A stretch of DNA of 64,000 nucleotides, taken from the NCBI GenBank assembly GCA_002917075.1, contig NTMA01000058.1, forward strand, positions 204,674 through 268,673, written 5' to 3'. This DNA comes from Hawksworthiomyces lignivorus (lineage: Eukaryota; Ascomycota; Sordariomycetes; Ophiostomatales; Ophiostomataceae). Each line of letters opens with the position of its first letter. Within the stretch, counting starts at the first letter, position 1. The notes under the pieces were generated by a model. That model did not search any database. It saw only the letters and a list, made by a program, of their open reading frames with translations, and was not told the origin of the DNA. The translations under genes were made by a program, and so were the position numbers. Positions 33,564 through 43,334 of this stretch are shown here, in pieces.

Positions 33564-35407
33564 ATGTTCCTTCAGCGCCTCATCCGCAACGAGGCCGCTC
33601 GCAATGATCCTCCAGAGATCTACAACCTACGGACGGTCCTCATTAGCCTGGTGGTACGTCGAAGACCATGTACATATTACTTAGCAAATGCTGAACCATT
33701 TAGGCTTGTGGAGGGTCGCTTCTCTTCGGTATGGACATGGGTATAATTGGCGGCGTCTTGACCATGGAGCCCTTTGAAAAGTACGGCCTTACTTAAGTAG
33801 AGATGCACCTTCTGGTTCACTAACTCCTGCCAGAAAGTATGGCCTTGACACGGCCTCTGCAACTGATCGAGCCAATCTCTCCTCCAACATTGTCTCAGTA
33901 ATCCAGGCAGGGGCTTTTGCAGGCTGTATTGTCGCCATGTGGTTGGCCGATCGTATCGGTCGTCGCTTGTCGCTCATCTGGTCGTCAATTCTTGTTTTTA
34001 TCGGCGTCAGTATGCAGGCAGCTGCTTCCGGCCATATCGCTGCTATATATGTCGGCCGCTTCGTTACTGGAGTAGCTATCGGTATTGCCTCGACGGTCAA
34101 TCCGCTCTATGTGTCCGAAAATGCGCCCCGAGGCATACGGGGTTTATTAACAGGTTGTTATCAGCTCACTTTGGTTACGGGCTTGACTGTAAGACACTGG
34201 GAACCGTATCTACATTGTGAACTAGCAAAGTTGCTGATTGGCTTTTTCAGCTAGCCTTTTGGATCAATTACGGGTGCTCATTGCACCTTAGTGGACCCGC
34301 CCAATACATCATCCCTTTAGCACTGCAGGCCCTGCCTGCAATCATACTCTTTGTAGGGATGTTGCTGGCGAATGAGTCGCCGCGTTACCTAGCCATGAAG
34401 ACACCAGACAAGGCACTCGCTGTACTAGCGAAGCTTCGAGGACTCCCCACTGACCATCCCTACATACAGAACGAGATGGCCGCCATTAACCTGCAGCTGG
34501 AGACAGAAAGATCTCTTGCAGCTGGCACATCTGGCTACAAGTTACTCAAGGAAGCATTTACTGTTCGGTCATACCGGCGCCGAACCTTTCTCTGTATTCT
34601 TGTAATGATGTGGAGCAACTTAACAGGTACAAATTCAATGACTTACTACAGTCCTACTATCTTTCAGAGCATTGGCCTCTCGGGTACGGAATCCACCCTT
34701 TTTGCCACAGGTATTTACGGTATTGTTAAAATGGTATCCTGTTTTATTTTCATCACATTGGTGTCCGACTCTCTTGGGAGACGGAGAAGTCTCCTTTGGA
34801 CGGGAATTGTACAGGGCTTATCCCTATTTTATGTTGGTTTCTACATACGCTTCGATCCCCCCCGTGGAGGTAGTCAATCAGCAGCTGGTTATGTGGCTCT
34901 CGTAGCCATATATATCTTTGCAGCTGTATATCAGTTCGGCTGGGGACCAGTAGTCTGGACATATTGCTCAGTACGTTCCATATCACTACACTAGACTGAG
35001 TCGTTTTATGAGCTAACCACACGCTGAATAGGAAGTTCCGGCTGCGCGCATGCGACCTCTGCAGATGGGCATGGCGACAGCCAGCCAGTGGCTCTTTAAT
35101 TTTGTTGTAGCCAAGAGCACTCCCAGCATGTTTGCAACGCTAGGTGCAAAGGGTTTTGGCACCTACTTCTTGTACGGTTCCTTCTGTTTTGTCATGGTTG
35201 TTTACGCCTGGTACTTTATTCCTGAGACGAAAGGTAAGTCAGTCCCTGACCACGCACGTATCTTGCTCTCGTTAATGATAAATAGGCTTGGCTCTGGAAG
35301 ACATGGACGAGCTGTTCGCGCAAGATAATATCCGAGCCAAATTTGTACCTATGCAAATCGTCGACGTGGATGTGAAGGGCGAAACGAAGCACGCCGAACA
35401 TGTATGA
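33564..35407 (+). CDS. MFS sugar transporter, 521 aa, 6 exons
   Basis: Exons 33564-33653, 33704-33780, 33834-34188, 34251-34970, 35032-35233 and 35286-35407. The product has the sugar-porter signatures: helix 1 [14 protein letters not shown], the loop ADRIGRR, NESPRYL after TM6, [12 protein letters not shown] in the second half, and FIPETKG at the end of TM12. Twelve helices and 521 residues are standard for fungal plasma-membrane hexose/quinate/oligosaccharide H+ symporters. The motif [15 protein letters not shown] in TM7 corresponds to the QxTGxNxxxYY sugar-contact helix. The gene lies downstream of the dioxygenase on the same strand and converges on a second sugar transporter. CreA-type sites and a TATA box in its promoter suggest glucose repression. 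Which sugar is carried cannot be read from sequence. Confidence 0.92.
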
Positions 35408-35617
35408 ATGATAGCGCTTCTGTATTTGGGCCTATTCGTTTTATGCCTAATTTTACTGTGTTTGTTCTTCGCCTCGGCAAGAGTTTGTCTATTATTCACG
35501 TAAAAGCCTTCACAATATTACTTAACCTAGGTAGGAATAATAAATTTTGGCCCTTCTTGAATAAGAATGTATAAATTAATGCCAAAACTTCAGTCATTTA
35601 GAATCTAGATATCGAAA

Positions 35618-37599
35618 CTAAGCATGGACGTTTTCCTGTTGAGCCACCTCGGACTTCTCGGTCGACGCCAGTCCCGTCTGCACCTTCTGGTTGATCGCTT
35701 CGATATCTATGGCCGTGCTAGCATTGTTGAAAACTGGTAAAATTGATGTTAGTGAGACAAGATGGTACTGGCTAAGGCCACAAGAATAAGCAAGAGAAAC
35801 GCACCAGCTTCCATTTCTTCCAGAGCTTTGCCCTTGGTTTCCTTGATAAAGAACCAAGAAAATACAACCAGTGACCAGTTGAAGATGCAGAACATAAGGA
35901 ACGCCCGCCAGCCAAGGTTCTTGACAGCATAAGGTGTGATTTGAGAAAAGACGAAGTTGAAGAGCCACTGTGTGGCGGTGCCGATGGCGACACCAGGTTC
36001 TCGAATTCTCGATGGTAAGATCTCGGCCATGTAAAGCCAAGGAACGGGTCCCCACGACATGTTGTACGCCACTAAGACTATGTGAGCCAATGCCATGTGA
36101 AGAGTGGAGATTCGATATACAAAATTTCACTCACTTGCTTCAAGGTAAATCATTACAATAGCTGCGACGGATGTACTGGCAATCGGCCCGGTAGAGTGCG
36201 GTGGATGCGTTTCAACAATGAGCGCCACGATCAACATAAAAGCGCCCATAGCAAACGAGCCGCATATGAGTGCCCAGCGTCTGCCAATCCGCTCGATGAG
36301 GAACAGAACGAAGATACCACAAGCGACAACCTTTGCGATGCCGAAAAAACCGCTGAAGAAGAGATTGTTGCTGCCAGCTCCAACGGCAGTGAAAACCTGC
36401 GGTGCATCTGTAGAAAAACTTAGTAAACATCAACTCCCGCACACGACGAGAAAAATCAAGTGCCTGAGTTCTTACAATATGCCAGAGAAGTATTTCCCGT
36501 GAGTTGTACCCCTATTTGCCTTTTGTCAGTGCCTGCTCGTTACCCACATGCTGAAGTTCAAGGGAGGACCTACCGATCTGAATTGCAATGATCAACACAA
36601 TGCGCCAACGGTTGACTGGCATCCAAAGCTCTTTGCGCGTGTAACCTTCGCTCACGCGTTCTTCTTCCTCGATACCAGCTAATATTTGTTCGAATCTGCG
36701 ATTTAGGCAGGTGTAAGTGAAATGATTCCTTCAAGGAGCATCGCAAGATATTCATGGTGTCACATACTCTTCTCGAACCTCCACTCGGTCTCCACCACGA
36801 ACCCAGATCAGAGACTCCAAGGCCTCGTCGTGCCGCCGCTTCATCGCAAGCCATCGTGGACTCTCCTTGGTAAGAAACATTCCGAGACCAAGAACGGCGC
36901 CAGGAACTAGCTGCAATCCGACTGGGATCTGCCACTGTCGGGCGCTTGTTTTCGGAACGTGGAGGCTCACGCCGTAGTCGACCCAGTAGCTGAACATGAC
37001 ACCGAGGGTGAAGAAAAATTGAAACATCGAACCCAGCTTGCCTCGGATCTCTTTCGGTGCCATCTCTGCCGTGAAAAGTGGCGTCAAGACGGTTCCGAAG
37101 CCCACGCCTACACCGGATATCACTCTAGCAGCATAGAAGGCGCCAAGAGAGTGAGTGTTGATAACCTGCAAGATTGCACCGATGCAAAAGATGCAGGACG
37201 CGAGCACGATGGACCACCGGCGGCCATAACGAGCGGTAAAGGGATATATAAAGAAACATGCAAAAAAAGCTATCGGCCAGTCAGGCTTTCTATTAGCAAA
37301 CGGCTGAAACCAAAGGATTCTGCCCTTTCTCTATTTTTTTGGTTTATATTTTTATTTTTATTTTTTTCCCCTTTTTCTTTTTCCTTTTTTGGAATATCAA
37401 AGAACATACCTCCGGCCTGGAGCAAGCTCGTCGAATTTGAGGCAACACTAGTGTTACCATTCGTGCCAAAATCTGCAGCAAAGGAAGGCAAAGTCAAAAT
37501 GCCACCGATAATGCCCGTATCATAAGCGAAGAGAAACGAGGCCATACAGGCCAGGGCGGTGATATACCATGCCCTGTAGTGATGAGAGAATTTCGACAT
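35618..37599 (-). CDS. MFS sugar transporter, 503 aa, 7 exons
   Basis: Exons 37599-37410, 37269-36768, 36695-36574, 36511-36476, 36407-36135, 36077-35805 and 35733-35618 join in frame. Sugar-porter motifs in order: FLFAYDTGIIGGIL (TM1), TARYGRRWS (loop 2-3), TKESPRWL (after TM6), GVQLTGNTSLAYYAP (TM7, sugar-contact helix), IERIGRRW, and FIKETKGKALEEM at the end of TM12. Intron 1 (140 nt) is T-rich. It is not a recent copy of its convergent neighbour: intron positions and sequence differ, so the pair probably carries different substrates or has different affinities. The gene is divergent from the sulfatase, about 1 kb apart, making a shared promoter possible. It acts at the plasma membrane as a proton symporter; the substrate is unknown. 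Confidence 0.92.
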
Positions 37600-38608
37600 C
37601 TTTAGCGTGGTGAGATATCATAAAGCGAGACGCGCAAAAAAAGGCTTCTTAATCGAATAAGTGCCGCGATGCAAGTATGCAGGTGAAGATTCAATCAGGC
37701 TTAACTCTCGAGATGGCCAAGCGGCCTTGAGACACTATATAGAAAATAACATAGCAGTTTGAAAATTTCCAGCTTGTCAGCAGCATCGGGCCACATGAAA
37801 TGACTTGTCGTTCGAACAGATAATTCGTTCAACAACAGAAGAATAAGCTTAGCTTTCCCCGCGCTATCTGTCACAGCTGGTGAGATTCTCCAGGTTTACG
37901 GTAATGTGAGAGGCGTTTGTTCCCACCACTTGCATACGCCTTCGCCAAGTTCGGTAGAATGGCCCTAACTAGCTTTTTCTCATTTCACTTCACACTAACC
38001 AATCTCATCCCCCGACCGACATCCGAGTGGTACATGAAAAAAGAGGAAATGTGGAGAGACTCTAGAATGCATGGATGATGAATCGGTGTACAATGGTTCA
38101 TCCTAATTCAGCTGATACAATGACAATATGGTGTCAAGCCTCAAGGAGAAAAGGAAGACTGACACTCATTCTCTACTAAACTGAGTGGGTCTCGCTTCCG
38201 TCTTTTCTATTTTCGGTATATCCGACCGAGCCGCGACACTATCACGTATAGAGACAGCCGACCGTGTTCCAGCATTGTGAAGCTCGTTTCGAGGCCTGGT
38301 TGACAAAGCTTTCACGACTAATGCTCAATGTGGGTAGTCAAGACAGGTTGCGAAGATCGGATACCGAAACACGTCTGCTCTGTCACGCGAGTAAGGTCAA
38401 GATAGCTAACTTCATCGTGACAATATTCAACTTTAGTTTTAGTTCTAGTTTTTTTTTTTCTCTCTTCAATATTTTCAGCTATAATGAGTAAATTCGCCTT
38501 GTTCAAGTTCTAGCTGTTAACCTTGTGTTTGGTTGAATCTTTTCCAATTGTTGTTTCTCATAATCAATCGTAAACACATTTCTGTCTCTGGTTTAGAAAG
38601 ATTGTGCC
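37600..38608. other. Divergent promoter region between sugar transporter and sulfatase
   Basis: About 1 kb between two divergent starts. It contains a TATATAG element near 37737-37743 (about 140 bases before the transporter ATG on the minus strand) and a CCCCGC (CreA-like) hexamer near 37857. No gene. Co-regulation of both flanking genes is plausible from the geometry. Confidence 0.5.
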
Positions 38609-40262
38609 ATGGCGAAGCGACCCAACATTGTCTTCATTCTAGCAGACGACCATGCGTCCAAGGCCATAAGTTGCTATGGAGCAGGTATCAACTACACCCC
38701 AAATATCGATAGACTGGCCCACGAAGGCATGAAATTCAACCACTGCTATGTTACGAATTCGATATGCACTCCTTCTCGAGCAGCGATTCTTACTGGGACA
38801 CATAACCATGTCAATGGCGTCATGACCCTGGATAACAAAATCAACAAGCATTTGCCCAATGTCGCGAAAACTCTGCGGGCTGGAGGATATGCAACTGCTA
38901 TGATCGGTATGTTTCTACGGGAGAAGTGGAACTTGTCATGCTTATGAACCAAGGCGAATTTTGGGGAGCTTGCAACAGCTAAGTTGATATCCAATTCTAG
39001 GCAAATGGCATCTCGGTGAAGGTAAGGAGCACGAGCCGTCTGGTTTTGACGAGTGGTCCATTCTGCCGGGCCAAGGTGAATACTGGGACCCCGAATTCAT
39101 CGACCCTTCGGGCACACACATAGAGAGCGGCTACGCGACGGATATCATAACAGAGAAATGCCTTTCGTGGATCGACAAAGCCCGAGCCCAAGATTCAAAC
39201 AAACCCTTTTTCTTAATGTGCCACCACAAGGCACCACATCGCTCCTGGGAGTTCCACCCGAAACACAAGCACCTCTATGCTGACCCGATACGAGTACCGG
39301 AAACATTTAATGACGATTACAAGCGCCGCGCCAAGGCGGCAAAGCTGGCCAAAATGCGAGTGGCAGAAGACATGACGTATTATGACTTGGGTCTGGTCCA
39401 GCCGGAAGGCGGAGATGAGATCGGAGAGCGCGTGCACCAAGAGGGTGCGAGTGTCCACCGGAAGATTCCTGCTCCGCAAGACGTCAGCGGCCTGCGGCTC
39501 ATTGACAAGGCCGACGGCCGAGTATTTACGTTTCAGACGAGCGCCGAGCTGGCCGAGTTCAAGTTCCAGCGGTACATGCAGCGGTACCTGCGCACCATCC
39601 AGTCCATCGATGACAGCGTCGGCCAGATGCTCGACTACCTTGACGAAAAAGGGCTAGCAGAGAACACCATTGTCATCTACAGCTCCGACCAGGGATTCTT
39701 CCTCGGCGAGCACGGCTGGTTCGACAAGCGCTTCATGTACGAAGAGAGCTTCCAGATGCCATTCTTGATCCGCTATCCGGCAGAGATCGCAGCCGGCTCA
39801 GAATCGGACGCCATTATCTGCAACGTGGATTTTGCGCCAACGTGGCTGGACTTTGCGCAGCTGCGCGTGCCGACGTACATGCAAGGAGTCTCGTTTCGTA
39901 ACGTTCTCCGGTCAGAGGGCAAAGTGCCATCCGACTGGCAGCAGGTCGCGTACCACAGATACTGGATGAACAATGACGTCATCCACAACGCCCTGGCTCA
40001 CTATGGCGTGCGTAACCACCGCTACAAGCTGATATACTGGTACAACGAAGACTTTGGCATCGCCGGCGCGCGGCCTGGGACAGACTACAAGGAGAAGGAG
40101 TGGGAGCTTTTCGACTGCGACAAAGATCCACTCGAGCTATTTAACGTGTACAACGAAAAAGAGTACGAGGTCATCGTAAAAGACATGACGGCACTCCTCG
40201 AGGCTAAAATGGCTGAGATTGGAGACGAGCCCGTCCACCAGAGTTTGGCGGCGCCGTCGTAG
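38609..40262 (+). CDS. Type I (Cys-type) sulfatase, cytosolic, 519 aa
   Basis: Exons 38609-38906 and 39001-40262; the joint restores IGKWHLG. The start ATG is in a strong context (GCCATGG). The formylglycine signature is C53-T-P-S-R57 within NSICTPSRAAILTG; Cys53 would be oxidised to formylglycine. Metal ligands appear in FILADDH (residues 9-15) and YSSDQGFFLGEHGWFDKR. HHKAPH is another active-site element. Length matches fungal and bacterial arylsulfatase/sulfamidase-like enzymes. There is no signal peptide, so it should act on an imported sulfate ester inside the cell. Neighbours are two sugar transporters and a dioxygenase, which suggests a sulfated sugar or glycoside as substrate; that is inference. 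Choline-sulfatase is an alternative but the motif order and length do not single it out. Confidence 0.92.
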
Positions 40263-41416
40263 GCAAACCTAGGTAATTAGATTCAGCGTCAGTGATAGCA
40301 TAGAAATCGGCATCTTGCAAGAGATAAATATATAAAGTATATAAAGAAAGGCCATTGCATTGTGTTGTCTCCGAATCCATCTAGTTCTACACAGGGTTTT
40401 TGACAAAAGATTCTATACGTTATGAGTTCTTTCAACTCTGCCTCCACATAGACTGCCCAAAAAAAAAAAAGAAAAATAAATAAATAAATCAAATAAAAAA
40501 TAAAAAATAAAAAAATAAACCTAAAGCAAACTCGTTAAAAAAAGTATAAAAGCTGTTGAAAATATAGAAAGAAGGCAAGAAATAAGCTGGAAATGAGATC
40601 GTAAAAAAAAGATAGTTACACAGAGATCAGGCTGCAACGCTGATATTTATACACAGGACAAAAGCGGAGTCGTGTGAAGCGCACTTCGCACGCCCGAGGA
40701 AACTAGGATCTTAGTAGTAATAAGATTCGCCATAATAGTCTGAGTCCGGCGAGGGAGGTCTGCAGCGATAACAGCAGTCATTTCGCTGTAGATCACTTCT
40801 TCTGACGCATAGCGGCAGTTGCTCCCGCTTCCATAATGATATTCCCTCCAATGTCGCGGCTCCTGGTGCCTGCAAACATATTCGATAATGGCACGGTAAC
40901 ACAATTTGTAAGCTATGATGTGCCTCAAGGACAGCCGGAGCAAAAGTCTGTGAAGGTTCCGCGGGGTAGATACAAAGGGGTTGCTTGCTGTGCTGCTCTA
41001 CGTAAGAAAGGATGGCTCTGTGAGTGCGTGGCATGGACTATTGTGAGGATGCAAGACAACATCTGCTCAGGAAAATAAGCTGCTATTACCGGACAAGTAT
41101 CTGCAAAGGAAAGTCTTATTGCGTTGAGAACTACTGGCAGACGGGTATCTAGTGGTCAAAGAGTTTGTGCTGTATTATCTTCTCATCAAGAGAAGGTTCT
41201 ATAAATGAAAACAGAAATCAAATGAAACCCAAAAGTCAATATCCTTCACTAGTAATCTTGCCGCCCTTAGCGTTGCTCGTCGACAAGGTCGAAGGCGTTG
41301 CAACGCCGGCCTCAAAGACACCTTCCCGTGCGCCGTACACATGGAAATTCAAACCCATCCTGCCGCTGGAGACACCGTGCTAGGTGCCATCCTCGACCGC
41401 GGCGTGTCGTCCCTCG
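40263..41416. other. Convergent intergenic region with A-rich low complexity
   Basis: About 1.15 kb. An A/AAAT-rich low-complexity block at about 40452-40526 (many TAAA and A-runs) follows the sulfatase gene. Short frames nearby have no homology I can recognise. The sequence changes from AT-rich to very GC-rich near 41370, at the 3' end of the next gene. Confidence 0.5.
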
Positions 41417-43123
41417 CTATCTGCGCGCTCTGGTCTTGCGACCGCCGGCAGCCCCCGTCTCCTTCTTCTTCGTCTTAGGTGCGCCGGCAGCCGCAGAGCT
41501 GTCGGCAGTCCCCCCCGTCGCTGCGGCAAGGCGACTGCTCCTCCGCCGCAGCGGAGCCGGAGACACCGACGCAGCAATGGTAGGCACGTCACCGCGGCGG
41601 CGGCATCGGCCACCGCGCTCCTTTGTCGCCTCCTGCTGCACCAACCCTTCGATCTCGCCTAGTGCGGCGGCCGCTTTCCACCGCTGCCGAGGGGACGCCT
41701 TTGCGTTTTGCGCGGGGCCGGCGGGCTTGGGCGGGGCCGACAGTTTTGCCACCCCGGCCGCCGGAGCACGGCTGCGCCTAGCAGCAGGGCGGGGGCGGCG
41801 CTCACTCCGCAGCAGCGGCTGGGGCGGCGTGCTGCCGCCGTCGCCGTCGCCGTCGCCGCTTCCTTGCCCGCTCCCGCTGTTCTCGGCCTGCTGCGCGGCA
41901 GCTAGACCCTGCGACGAGGACGCGTCGGGGGCGGGAAAGGGAGGTCTGCGGCTAAAGATACCGGCGATGCCAAAGACACGATAAGGGCCGCGAGGAGGAG
42001 AGGAACCGGGGGGGCCAGAGGGACCGTCCCATTGAGTGGGAGGAATCGTCTGCAGCCTGGGCGAGGGCGAGGACGGCGCGACGCTCGCCGGCGGCGGGTG
42101 TCTAATTTTGCCGCCGGCGGCCAAAGGCCGCGGAGAGCTCTCCTCACCCTTCTCTTCCGGCGCGAAGACTTGGAGAGGAGAGTGTTCGTGCTTCTGCGAC
42201 TGCGGTGGTCGCCAAAACAGCGGCCGCACCTCGTTGGCGGGAACAGCAGCGTTGGCGATGCCGTTGCTGCTGCTGTTTCCTCGTCCGCTCCGGCCGCTCC
42301 CTGTCTGCTGTGCGGCAGCCGGTCCTTGCGACGAGGGTTCAACGGCGAAGTCAAAGAGACAGTCGCTGCCAAAACCATTCATCGTCCGCAGCTTGGGACG
42401 ACGCGCCGGCGGCGGCGGCGTGGGCAATCTGCGAGCCCCGGCCATCGTCTCTGGCGGAAGCTGCGCAATAGCCTCTTCGCCCATCTCCTCGATCGCGACG
42501 TCGAGGAAGGGGTGCTCGTGCTTCCAGGTCATGCCGGGCAGGACCCCCCATCGCTTGTTCCATATGCCCCACTTCACCCACCGGTCCTTGACCGCCTCGT
42601 AGGCTCGCGTGTTGATGTCGCGGGGGGTATTCAGGGCCGCAGATCGCGCGTCGGCCGGCTCTGTCGCGCTTCCGCTCTCTGCGCCCTCTGCGCCCTCCGC
42701 CACGAGCCACTTGCGCTCGCGCGACACCTGCGCGAGGAACTGGTAGAAGGGCCGGGTTAGCTCGTGCGCCTCGGTGCGCGCAGCGAACCGAGCCCTCCGC
42801 TGGTCCTCAGCCTGTTGCTGCTCCTCCTCGGTCCGCGGCGGAGGTTTTTTTGCGAGCACCGCAAAGAGCCCATTTGTTTCGTCTTCTGCATCAGATTCCT
42901 CGCCGGAGAGAGGCTCGGGCTCAACGGAATACTCGTGCCGCCACAGATCGGAAGGCTTGGTTTCCCAGTCGTCCTCCCAGATTCCCTGCGCACGCCACTG
43001 CGCCTTGATGGTTGATCTGGCCATGTTAAACAAATTGTCGTTGTGAACGGTGCCGTCATATCTCGGCCCAAAGATCCGGCGGTATTCTTCCCAAGTCTGC
43101 TTGCTGAACTGCTCGCCAGGCAT
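41417..43123 (-). CDS. Basic, disordered protein with two W-x3-GIW-x3-W-x3-P-x3-W-x-H-E motifs, 568 aa
   Basis: A single GC-rich exon. Residues 43-64 and 182-203 share the exact spacing W-x3-G-I-W-x3-W-x3-P-x3-W-x-H-E (first WRAQGIW ... LWRHE; second WVKWGIW ... MTWKHE). Between them are an acidic region and a charged helix. The rest is Pro/Ser/Ala-rich with a duplicated SSQG-(P/L)-AAAQQ-plus-Gly/Ser segment, and a strongly basic C-terminus (RRKTRARR-like) that suggests nuclear or chromatin association. No enzyme domain. The ATG at 43123 is the first available, but the frame stays open upstream to a TGA near 43289 with coding-like composition, so a longer or spliced N-terminus is possible. 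It is head-to-head with the FHA-kinase, 211 bp apart, which suggests a functional pair. Function unknown. Confidence 0.7.
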   Translation of the reverse strand: MPGEQFSKQTWEEYRRIFGPRYDGTVHNDNLFNMARSTIKAQWRAQGIWEDDWETKPSDLWRHEYSVEPEPLSGEESDAEDETNGLFAVLAKKPPPRTEEEQQQAEDQRRARFAARTEAHELTRPFYQFLAQVSRERKWLVAEGAEGAESGSATEPADARSAALNTPRDINTRAYEAVKDRWVKWGIWNKRWGVLPGMTWKHEHPFLDVAIEEMGEEAIAQLPPETMAGARRLPTPPPPARRPKLRTMNGFGSDCLFDFAVEPSSQGPAAAQQTGSGRSGRGNSSSNGIANAAVPANEVRPLFWRPPQSQKHEHSPLQVFAPEEKGEESSPRPLAAGGKIRHPPPASVAPSSPSPRLQTIPPTQWDGPSGPPGSSPPRGPYRVFGIAGIFSRRPPFPAPDASSSQGLAAAQQAENSGSGQGSGDGDGDGGSTPPQPLLRSERRPRPAARRSRAPAAGVAKLSAPPKPAGPAQNAKASPRQRWKAAAALGEIEGLVQQEATKERGGRCRRRGDVPTIAASVSPAPLRRRSSRLAAATGGTADSSAAAGAPKTKKKETGAAGGRKTRARR

Positions 43124-43334
43124 TGATTCAAGCCGCTCGCGATAGATCCGATCGAACCATAACCGCAGGCGCTCCTGCTCCTCCTCCGCTTCGTTGTGCG
43201 GCGGCGACGGGGGCTCTGTCGAAGAAAGCGACTCGCGCAGCCGGCCGGGTGGGGGTAGCAGTACTCCCCACCCCTCCTGGCATATCGCTCACAATACTTC
43301 TGTGTCTCTCTGAACCTTACAGCGTGAACTAGCA

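Noticed and set aside
40836..41078. 80-codon frame between the sulfatase and the WxHE gene
   Set aside because: No motif, no splice or promoter support, and codon use unlike its neighbours.
43124..43290. N-terminal extension of the WxHE-motif protein upstream of the ATG
   Set aside because: The frame is open but has no ATG before a TGA. A splice from upstream would overlap the divergent kinase start, so I kept the ATG at 43123 and noted the doubt.
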